NCBI GenBank assembly: GCA_030765055.1
Contig: CM060954.1
Span: 106,702,645 to 106,766,644, forward strand
Reading direction: 5' to 3'
DNA length: 64,000 bases
DNA from: Mantis religiosa
Taxonomy: Eukaryota; Arthropoda; Insecta; Mantodea; Mantidae
The notes under the pieces were generated by a model. It saw only the letters and a list, made by a program, of their open reading frames with translations. It had not been told where the DNA came from and did not search any database. Each line of letters opens with the position of its first letter. Within the stretch, counting starts at the first letter, position 1. Shown here piece after piece: positions 56,246 through 64,000 of the stretch. The position numbers and the translations under genes were made by a program.

Positions 56246-59200
56246 GGGCCGTCGTGGAGAGGGGCACGTCGGCGCCATCACCACCATCCCCTCGAGTGAC
56301 ACTGCGCGCCGTCAGCCGGCGTATGGATGACAGCCTCATCGCGGACGGTTGGATAAGAGGAAAGCCGTGCCGCGTGCTGGTGGACACCGGGGCAGCCGTG
56401 ACCATCATCAGACCTGACGTGGCGAAGGGTTTGCCGACAAGGAAGCCAAGCCGGCCATACCAGCTTGTCACGGCATCGGGTGACACCTTGCCTGTGGAGA
56501 AGGAGGCCCTGCTGGAGCTGAACTTGGGACGGAGTGCCGTTCGTCTGTGGGTGTTCGTCGCGAAGGTGGCTGAGGAGGTGATCCTGGGACTGGATGCCCT
56601 CAGGAGCCATGAGGCGACGGTCGACGTCGGCAAGAAGGTCCTGCGGCTTAACGGAGAAGAGGTTATACTCCGTCAACCCGAAGAGCGCCTTGGAATGTGC
56701 AGGGTCGTCTTGGACGAAGACGTGGTTGTTCCCGCGAGGAGCGAGGTGGTGGTGACGGCGCGACTTGAGGGCCAGAGAACCAGGAACATGATGCTGGACC
56801 AGAAGACGCCTGTACACGGACTGTTTGTAGCCAGGGCATTGCTGCCGTGCCGAGAGGAGGTGCCAGTGAGACTGCTAAATCCAACGGACACCGATCACGA
56901 CGTCCAGGCCGGGACGGAGTTGGGAAAGTGCGAGCCCGTAGTGAGCGTAACAGCAATCGACAAGACACAGGAGCCGGCGCCGAAGCAACACCTGGGGCCC
57001 CGGCTAGAAGGCTTACTGGAGAGGGCGGCCGACCACCTGACCGCAGAACAGCTGGAGCAGGTTCGACAACTACTGGGGCGATACGAGCGCGTCTTCAGCC
57101 AAGGCGATAGTGACTACGGCCGCACGGACAAAGTGCTTCACCGCATCGACACCGGAGACGCCCGGCCTATTCGGCAACCACATAGACGCGTTCCGCTGGC
57201 GAAGCAAAGGGCGGTACGAGACATGCTGGAGGACATGAGATCCAGGGGAGTGATTGAAGAGTCCGACAGCCCTGGGTGTTCCCCTGTAGTCTTGGTGACG
57301 AAGAAGAACGGCGAGCTGCGCTTCTGCGTAGACTACAGAAAGCTGAACGCTGTCACCCGGAAGGACTGCTTTCCCTTACCCCGGATTGACGACACCCTGG
57401 ACACGCTAGCTGGTGCACAGTGGTTCTCGACCCTGGACCTGAAGTCGGGCTACTGGCAGGTAGCTCTAGACCCGAGAGACAAGGAGAAGACCGCATTCTC
57501 GACGGGCCAAGGTCTTTGGCAGTTCACGGTTATGCCCTTTGGCCTCTGCAACGCACCAGCTACCTTCCAACGCCTCATGGAGTCAGTGATGAGAGGACTG
57601 ACTTACGATGCCTGCCTGCTATACCTGGACGACATCATCATCGTCGGGAAGACTTTTGAAGATCACCTCGAGAATCTGAGTAAGGTGCTACAGAGACTGC
57701 AGGCGACCAACTTGAAGCTGAACGCGAAGAAGTGCCAGCTCTTCCGCAAGAAAGTGAACTACTTAGGCCACATAGTCTCAGCAACCGGAGTGGCCACAGA
57801 CCCGGAGAAGACACAGGCTGTGAGAGATTGGCCTCGCCCAAAGGATAGGAAAGAGTTGCGCAGTTTCCTGGGGCTGTGCAGTTATTACCGCCGCTTCATA
57901 AAGGGGTTCTCCAACATCGCAAAACCACTCACCCGCCTGACAGAGGAACACCGGCCATTTGTGTGGACGGAGGACGCCGAAAACGCTTTCCAGCACCTGA
58001 AGGAGACCCTGTGCAGTGCTCCAATTTTGGGTTTCCCACAACCGGGTGGCGCCTTCATTGTGGACACCGACGCTAGCGACCATTGCATTGGAGGTGTCCT
58101 ATCGCAGATCCAGGACGGCCATGAGCGGGTGATAGCCTACTACAGCAAGACGCTATCCAAGGCAGAGAACTACTGCGTCACCCGACGAGAATTATTGGCG
58201 GTAGTAAAGACCTTGGAGCACTTCCACAAGTACCTGTACGGTCAGCCATTCCACCTGAGGACTGACCATTCCGCCCTAACCTGGCTATTGAGCTTTAAGA
58301 ACCTGGAAGGCCAGACAGCACGTTGGGTCCAGAGGCTGCAGGAGTACGACTTCACCTCGGAACATCGTAGAGGGAAGAGCCACGGTAACGCAGACGCCAT
58401 GTCCCGAAGACCCTGTCCAGAAGAGTGCGGCCAGTGCACAAGAGTGGAAGAGAAGGAGCGTGCCGCTGCAGTCCGAGTAGTTGTGGCAGTGCCTGCGGAC
58501 GGTTGGGATAGCGCAGGCCTGAGGAGGGAGCAGCTGGCGGACGCAGACTTGGGGCCACTCTTGGGGGAAGTGGAGGCAGGGACAAGACCAACCTGGGAGG
58601 ATATCGCACCAAGGAGCGCCACCTACAAGCCGTACTGGGCCCAATGGGACTCGTTGAAGATCAGAGAGGGCGTGCTGTTCCGGGTATGGGAATCACCCGA
58701 TGGGAAGACGCAGAGAGAGCAGTTGGTACTTCCCCGGAGTAAGGTCCCGGAAGTCCTGGAGGAAGTACACGCCGGTACTTCGGGAGGACACCTGGGAGCG
58801 AACCGAACGATTGACAAACTACGGCAGCGCTACTACTGGCTGAGACTCCGAGCAGATGCTGAGAGATGGTGCCGTCAGTGTCACGTGTGCGCGGCGTGTC
58901 GTGGCCCTCAGACTAGGAGCCGGGGTCGCATGCAGCAGTACAACGTCGGAGCGCCATTCGAACGGATCGCCGTTGATATTGCGGGACCGTTCCCAGTTTC
59001 CGACCGAGGCAACAAGTACCTAATGGTGGTCGTGGACTACTTCACCAAGTGGCCGGAGGTGTATGCCATCCCAAACCAAGAGGCAAAGACAGTCACAGAC
59101 TGCCTCGTGGAGCAAGTATTCTGTCGATTTGGGGTGCCGTTAGAGCTACACAGTGACCAGGGTACCAACTTTGAGTCCAACCTAATGAAGGAGGCACTAC

Positions 59201-59817
59201 AAAGGCTTGGGGTGAACAAGACTCGCACTACGCCTCTACATCCCCAATCGGATGGCATGGTCGAAAGGTACATCAAGACCTTAGAGGAACACCTGAGGAA
59301 AGTCGTGGCCAGCCATCAGCGAGACTGGGACGTCAAGGTGCCACTGTTCTTGCTGGCCTATCGCTCGTCTACACACGACACAACTGGGATGACGCCAGCC
59401 AGCTTAATGTTCGGCCGAGAGTTACGCCTCCCCTGTGACCTGGCTTTTGGAAGCCCTCCGGAAGTGAAACAGCCAGCGACCGAGTATGTGGAGAACTTGG
59501 TGGACCATCTCCACGACATGCACGAGATGGCTCGCCAGAACATCCAGAAGGCGAGCGACCGCATGAAGACCAGGTATGACAGGCAAGCCAACAGCCAAGG
59601 GTTCCAGCAAGGTGACCTAGTCTGGTTGTACCGTCCTACCCGGACCAAGGGACGGTGCCCGAAGCTCCAGCAGCCATGGCAAGGACCGTACCGGGTGGTG
59701 AAGAGGATTAACGACGTGGTCTACCGCATCCAGAAGGTTCCCCGAGGGAAGATGTTGGTGGTACACCTGGATCGTCTAGCCCGCTATGATGGTGCTGTTC
59801 GGGACGACCAGCTTTGA
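56170..59817 (+). CDS. pol: pol polyprotein: protease, RT, RNase H, integrase
   Basis: An uninterrupted reading frame, 1215 codons from the first GTG; probably made as a gag-pol fusion. Residue numbers count from 56170. Protease: VDTGA with Asp72, and ILGLD (138-142). Reverse transcriptase about 320-620: Asp423 in TLDLKSGY, YLDD with Asp487 and Asp488. RNase H: Asp634, Glu674, Asp699. Integrase: zinc domain His867, His874, Cys904, Cys907; core Asp936, Asp996, Glu1032, an exact D,D35E spacing; C-terminal GPYRV (about 1172), of the GPY/F type. All catalytic residues are present. TGA at 59815-59817 overlaps the purine tract. The codons are GC-rich compared with surrounding DNA. Confidence 0.97.
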   Translation: MLGVWTARTPTERLPTPGRAAGKRVRAVVERGTSAPSPPSPRVTLRAVSRRMDDSLIADGWIRGKPCRVLVDTGAAVTIIRPDVAKGLPTRKPSRPYQLVTASGDTLPVEKEALLELNLGRSAVRLWVFVAKVAEEVILGLDALRSHEATVDVGKKVLRLNGEEVILRQPEERLGMCRVVLDEDVVVPARSEVVVTARLEGQRTRNMMLDQKTPVHGLFVARALLPCREEVPVRLLNPTDTDHDVQAGTELGKCEPVVSVTAIDKTQEPAPKQHLGPRLEGLLERAADHLTAEQLEQVRQLLGRYERVFSQGDSDYGRTDKVLHRIDTGDARPIRQPHRRVPLAKQRAVRDMLEDMRSRGVIEESDSPGCSPVVLVTKKNGELRFCVDYRKLNAVTRKDCFPLPRIDDTLDTLAGAQWFSTLDLKSGYWQVALDPRDKEKTAFSTGQGLWQFTVMPFGLCNAPATFQRLMESVMRGLTYDACLLYLDDIIIVGKTFEDHLENLSKVLQRLQATNLKLNAKKCQLFRKKVNYLGHIVSATGVATDPEKTQAVRDWPRPKDRKELRSFLGLCSYYRRFIKGFSNIAKPLTRLTEEHRPFVWTEDAENAFQHLKETLCSAPILGFPQPGGAFIVDTDASDHCIGGVLSQIQDGHERVIAYYSKTLSKAENYCVTRRELLAVVKTLEHFHKYLYGQPFHLRTDHSALTWLLSFKNLEGQTARWVQRLQEYDFTSEHRRGKSHGNADAMSRRPCPEECGQCTRVEEKERAAAVRVVVAVPADGWDSAGLRREQLADADLGPLLGEVEAGTRPTWEDIAPRSATYKPYWAQWDSLKIREGVLFRVWESPDGKTQREQLVLPRSKVPEVLEEVHAGTSGGHLGANRTIDKLRQRYYWLRLRADAERWCRQCHVCAACRGPQTRSRGRMQQYNVGAPFERIAVDIAGPFPVSDRGNKYLMVVVDYFTKWPEVYAIPNQEAKTVTDCLVEQVFCRFGVPLELHSDQGTNFESNLMKEALQRLGVNKTRTTPLHPQSDGMVERYIKTLEEHLRKVVASHQRDWDVKVPLFLLAYRSSTHDTTGMTPASLMFGRELRLPCDLAFGSPPEVKQPATEYVENLVDHLHDMHEMARQNIQKASDRMKTRYDRQANSQGFQQGDLVWLYRPTRTKGRCPKLQQPWQGPYRVVKRINDVVYRIQKVPRGKMLVVHLDRLARYDGAVRDDQL

Positions 59818-59828
59818 GGAGGGAGCAG
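59816..59828 (+). other. Polypurine tract
   Basis: GAGGAGGGAGCAG directly before the 3' LTR, purine except one C. It would prime plus-strand DNA synthesis. Confidence 0.8.
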
Positions 59829-60256
59829 TGTCACCCAGTTATCGGGAAGCACCACAAGCAACAGCTGAGAAGGGGCCGGAGGCCTCGCCACGCCCACTCA
59901 TCTGTCTCCTGTCACTAACTGAGGGGTGATTTGCGGTAGTGTCGCCGGTCCTTCGATGTTTCTCTCCCCTTCTCCGGTGGTCTGGAACGTTCGGGGATTA
60001 GAGACTTCTAGAAAAACACTGACATTCTTATAAAAAGGGTTTCAGAGAGACAGTTAGTCAGTTAGTGTTTGACGTGCTAGTGAAGTAGCGCCGTGTACGT
60101 GCATCGGAACGATAACGGACGAACTGGTGAATCGTAATTGTGAGCATTACGTAATTTTGTGTAATTGGCAAGTGTTTAACTGTAAGTCGGTGGAAATAAA
60201 GAACATTTTTGAGTGGTGAAATTGGACTTTTCATTTCACGAACCCACAAAGTCACA
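59829..60256 (+). repeat. 3' LTR
   Basis: 428 bp, same as the 5' LTR except for G at 59995. Contains the AATAAA signal at 60195-60200. Confidence 0.96.
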
Positions 60257-60260
60257 GTAT
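60257..60260 (+). repeat. Target-site duplication, right
   Basis: GTAT, matching 54560-54563. Confidence 0.85.
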
Positions 60261-61879
60261 TTTAATATTTAAAATTAATGCTACTTAAAATAATCCCTTA
60301 TTTTGGTTAGAAGGTACTCCATCCCTACTGGCCTGCGTGAATTCCTATTTTCAGTTTTACATTTAAGGCACTGGATCCAAAAGTTCTTTAACTTTGTTAC
60401 ACTCTCAATCAAGAGTTTTTGTATCCTTCATTTGTATATAATTAATTCTCTTATTTAAGAATTATTTCTTCACTCATCCAGTTAGTTCTAAAATATAATG
60501 CTAAAGTGGTAATCATTCCCGTCTTTCCTCATTCCGAAGAATTACGATACAAGTTAGGGAAATGCATCAGTGGAGAGTTTAAGACGAAGTTGAGCAACAG
60601 AAGTTTCAACGTAACCTTTATTATGTTCGATTAATTATTTATACGCATTGAGCTGAATTAATTATCATCTCTCAATCATTCTGTTTCCTTTTACCTGTGC
60701 TTCGTGGAATTTTAGATTGCGAATCAAATAAGAATGCTGTATATATGATCCACGAAGAATTTTGGTATACCGGACGAATATAGGCAATAATTATTGACCT
60801 AAGAGCAAATCACTCCTGCACGCTTCAGCATCAAGCTAGCAATCTTGGCATACACTACCTATGAAGAAATAGCTCCAGATTCTGGTATTGTTACATGTCT
60901 AAAATCAATGGAAACTATTTTACCATATTTCAAATTTTTGAGATGTTATTCTACAACCATCAAAATATTGAATAAAATGTAACAATAAAAAGAACATCTT
61001 ATCTATTAGCGATTTAATCAATACTATAAAGAATATAAGATGCCTGAATGAGTAATTAAGAAACGGGTAAATAAATGTGCACCAAAGAGGGAACATAACT
61101 TGGAATATCTCAGTATCGATGGCTGGGCATCTTCTGAGATGAAGCATAGAAAACAAGGGGTATATATACCTCACAGTACATAATGAAGATGATTACAGAT
61201 GACTAAACGTTATTATTTTTGAGATTTAAGTACCTCTTAGCAATATGATTGTTTTGCTACCTATGTAGTGAAAGATCCGGGCTTCTTTTGTGTGGACGTG
61301 GAAATTTACTCGAACTGAGAAATTTTGGAATATTGGGTAAATAATTTGAAGAAATGGGAAGCGATACTAGGGCATATGCATTTCAGATACTGTAGGTGAA
61401 ATGATTAGATATGCAAGCATCGTCACCAAAACTTTAATACCTTAGCTAATAATACAGTTCCTTCTGGTTATTCATCTTTTTCCAAAGTGCAATGCTGGGA
61501 AGTTGTCGCATGCCTTATGTAGTTATTATTATTCTGCATTGCTTGTCTGCATTGATTTTCAGCAACATAAAATTCCACTGGGCAACAAAAAACAAATTTT
61601 AGAATGTTTTCAACACTTTATGAGTCAATTCTTACTAATTTTGAGTTGAGAAAACGAATATGACAATAAAAAATTTTACTTAGCTCTAGTTTCTGTGATA
61701 TACACTAGATAGAATTATTTCATATTAACGGATTAGGAGCAAAACATACATTTTAATTACATATGCTAACAACATTGAAAGTTCATTTGACTTTTTAAAA
61801 ATAGTAGTTGCATTCTAAAAGTTCTAAATTGCTTGAAGAATACCTCGCAGATGGTCGTGTCTGAAGAGAATCATATGGT
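60261..61879. other. No gene recognised
   Basis: AT-rich DNA with no supported coding sequence or repeat. Confidence 0.5.
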
Positions 61880-62720
61880 AACTTCATGAGCTCGTCGTCT
61901 TTTAACTTGCCTCTTGTAAGGGAGTTTGGGAGCATCCCTACATAAAGACAAACAGTAATATGTAAGCAATGGTTCATCTGTAAGCATTGGTTCATTCCAA
62001 AGGCCCTGATATCTTAATTCCATAACTGAAATGTCCTGATGGAATCTTTCTCCACGTTCATCACTTACAGCTCCACAGCTGGGAGGGTAAAGGTATAGGG
62101 GGGAAGGAGAAAAATGGATTTTAAGGAACATGTTACATCTAAGGTTATGATACTTTTGCAGGAGCACTACGACCAAATACGTGTAGTTATCATTTCTTTT
62201 GTTGCCTAAAAATCCACGAACAAACTCCCTTGAAGGCTTCTCAAACTTCGTTTTCTTTCCCCTCCAAAACTTGGTCAAATGCAGAATCATTTACAAGTTC
62301 CCGAATTTGTGACCCGACAAATTTCTTTCCTTAACTTTTGCATCACTTAATTTCGGAACTTTTCTCTTATGTACTTAAAGACCCGCCCTTCTTGGTTTAT
62401 ATATTTGACAAATGTTTTCATCAAACCCAACTTGATATGCAGGAGTGGAAGTAGAACATCTTTAGGGTTCATGAGAGACTTGATAATCACATTTTTCTCG
62501 GTAATGTTAAGATTTCTTGCAGGCCAGCCTCTTTTAATATAATGCAATTTCCTATGTTGAAAATATTGACACTAAAAATTAAATGTCGCTTTACCTCCAA
62601 ATCAAGAGCTAATCTGTCTTTTTTATAGCGATTTTTGAATTCAGCAGATGGAACTACGTTTGAACTATTTTTGAGCCCTAGACAATTTCATTGCTGCTCA
62701 GTATTCTCAGACTACTTCCT
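61880..62720 (-). pseudogene. Relic of a repeated gene family of unknown function
   Basis: Minus strand, right to left. A degraded start carries HRKLHYIKRGWPARNLNITEK (62480-62590). Next comes LLPLLHIKLGLMKTFVKYIN (about 62390-62450), then an open piece 61871-62290 with REFVRGFLGNKRNDNYTYLV, LRCNMFLKIHF, CGAVSDERGERFHQDIS, MELRYQGLWNEPML, RDAPKLPYKRQVKRR. I recognise these blocks (LLPPLHIKLGLMKNFV and DEHGERFHQDI types) as belonging to a family with many predicted copies in arthropods and other animals, which I believe is transposon-associated, but I cannot name its function. A frame break lies near 62300 and the N-terminal half is missing. Confidence 0.6.
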
Positions 62721-63878
62721 CATTTTGTTGTAGAACAAAAGAATCGGGTTAGTTCATTGCTACTTATATCCATTACAAATGTAACAACAATTTACAAATG
62801 TGAGCGTAAGAATTTGCATTGATGGATGTTACATATAATGATACTAGTTTTTAAATAAGATATCGCTAAAGTTATTATGCAAAACAAATTAGTTGCTCTG
62901 GATATGCTCTTATATAGAATATTGATCAACTGAATGTAGGATTGAAATCTTTCGTTTCTTAAGTTACAGGATGATCCCTTTGGAGCATTTTTCACGGAGA
63001 AGCTTTGGTGTAAATACAAGACTGTCACTTTTCTGAAGCGAGAAAGCAATAATGTAAGCAGCACCTTCAACAATTGCATTGCTTTATCAAGTTGGCGGTT
63101 AACATAGAGAGTTTCTACCACCTCAAAGAAAATCAAGTCCATATCTCATAAATAAATATTTGAAATATTCATTTGTGACAGGTGCATTGCTCTCCTCCAT
63201 CAACATTGGCGGCTATTACATATTTTGTTTTTATCGCTTTAACTTCATGAATTCATTTTAAGATGTGCAAAATTTACAATTTTATCGCAGTCATGGGCTT
63301 CGTTATTTGTGCTTTAAATTCACTCTAACTGCTGATATCTTGCAGCAAATGCTGCTATTACAATAAATTTGACATGTTTGATGGATTTACTCAGTATCAT
63401 TGACAATAATTACAGTATATCACCGAATATCCATAACGAACACATATATTTTAGGCATATAATTTTCAGACGTCAATCACAGAGCATATCATTTTTATAG
63501 TTTTATTTTTGGGTCTCTGAGTACAGTTGCAAGACGAAGTCTGTTTTATCTTGAGATTAATACATGGAAAATTCGTTCAGTAACACTTATCCAAACAAAA
63601 TGTTTTTGTTAGATTCCTTTCTAAAGCTAAAATATCACATAAAATGTCGTATGTATTTTGTACAATTTTGTGATACCTGCTTAACATCTCACAATTATCA
63701 TGTATGTTCAGCTCAACAATCTTCTGGATTTTCAATTGTCACTGATAAATTTTACAGGCATTCAATAACTTACTTCAATTCGTATCCTTGAGGTTATCTT
63801 AGCTCACACTGCCACTTCATTAATGTGAGTTACTTGTACAATTTATTGTTACTTCACTTACTTTTCACCCTCACTTAC
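62721..63878. other. No gene recognised
   Basis: AT-rich. The minus-strand open frame 62792-63142 shows no domain. It may be upstream sequence of the relic or intron of the exon candidate. Confidence 0.4.
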
Positions 63879-63955
63879 CTTTCTTCCGCGACGTGACGGC
63901 TTAAAGAAATCGTCCGACGTAGCCTCTTCTTCCGGGCTGAACACATCTAACACAA
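63879..63955 (-). CDS. Candidate internal exon of a host gene
   Basis: On the minus strand a short, G+C-richer open stretch reads LDVFSPEEEATSDDFFKP, then SRRGRK, and ends exactly at a strong 5' splice site AAG|GTAAGT (intron starts at 63878). A TTGTGTTAG acceptor-like string ends at about 63948, and a second one further right is possible, so the 5' limit is uncertain. The peptide is acidic, then basic. No domain can be named from 24 residues. A second frame is also open across most of the exon. If real, the gene runs leftward, and the AT-rich DNA left of it is intron. Confidence 0.38.
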
Positions 63956-64000
63956 GACGTCTCTAATCATTTGCAATAACAGCACGCACTGCACAATATT

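Larger units (their letters stand above)
54564..60256 (+). mobile_element. Ty3/Gypsy-type LTR retrotransposon, nearly complete
   Basis: The 5693-bp element has two LTRs, a 4-bp target duplication, a tRNA-Leu-type primer site, gag, pol in the order protease-RT-RNase H-integrase, and a purine tract before the 3' LTR. Integrase after RNase H is the hallmark of Ty3/Gypsy rather than Copia. No env-like frame follows pol and no chromodomain is seen at the integrase end. LTRs differ at one base of 428, so insertion was recent. The interior is clearly richer in G+C than the surrounding DNA. The one visible defect is in the gag start region. Family placement within Ty3/Gypsy is not assigned. Confidence 0.97.

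Noticed and set aside
58242..58644. Antisense open frames in pol
   Set aside because: Shadow frames caused by high G+C codons; no homology that I can see.
59600..59817. Chromodomain at the integrase C-terminus
   Set aside because: The sequence after the GPY/F motif ends within about 40 residues and has no aromatic-cage pattern.
59818..60256. Envelope-like gene after integrase
   Set aside because: Only 11 bases separate the pol stop from the 3' LTR, so there is no room for env.
1..64000. CRISPR array, bacterial operon or phage-like system
   Set aside because: No regularly spaced repeats, no bacterial gene density; all evidence points to insect nuclear DNA.

Overview
The window is eukaryotic nuclear DNA, very probably from an insect with a large, repeat-rich, AT-rich genome. 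I think a polyneopteran such as a cockroach, termite or relative is likely, but the sequence does not prove this. There are no operons, no CRISPR array and no long host gene. Almost everything recognisable is a transposable element, most of them old and broken, embedded in AT-rich DNA. The only host-gene candidate is a short possible exon at the right edge (63879-63955, minus strand).

The outstanding feature is a nearly complete Ty3/Gypsy-type LTR retrotransposon at 54564-60256. It has two 428-bp LTRs that differ at one base, a 4-bp target-site duplication (GTAT), a tRNA-Leu-type primer site, a purine tract, a gag with coiled-coil-like repeats and a zinc knuckle, and a 1215-codon pol (protease, RT, RNase H, integrase). 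Pol is in the -1 frame relative to gag and has no ATG before the protease. One break near the start of gag, in an A run, stands against full function. A solo LTR of a related subfamily lies at 39774-40270 with its own 4-bp duplication (ATAA).

Left part (1-24 kb): a PIF/Harbinger transposase relic (310-1040), IS630/Tc1/mariner relics (1900-2895, 13600-14141, 23560-24380), two mariner elements (14602 onward and 17073-18277), LINE fragments (9692-10175, 12540-13391, 18827-19431, 20290-21330), and copies of a tRNA-derived SINE. At 8131-8265 there is a nuclear copy of the 3' end of mitochondrial 12S rRNA, next to a SINE.

Middle (24-54 kb): a LINE RNase H/C-terminal region (25680-26690), a Tc1 element with both ends and TA duplications (29502-31024), more LINE 3' ends (31540-32101, 34440-35067, 48750-49445, 51600-52260), transposase relics at 35068-35560 and 37730-38235, and four more SINE copies. 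Several loosely similar AT-rich segments suggest an unnamed old dispersed repeat.

Right part (54-64 kb): the LTR element, then mostly featureless DNA, a degraded copy of a repeated gene family of unknown function (61880-62720, minus), and the exon candidate. The elements do not work together as a pathway; their ages and nesting record the history of insertion.
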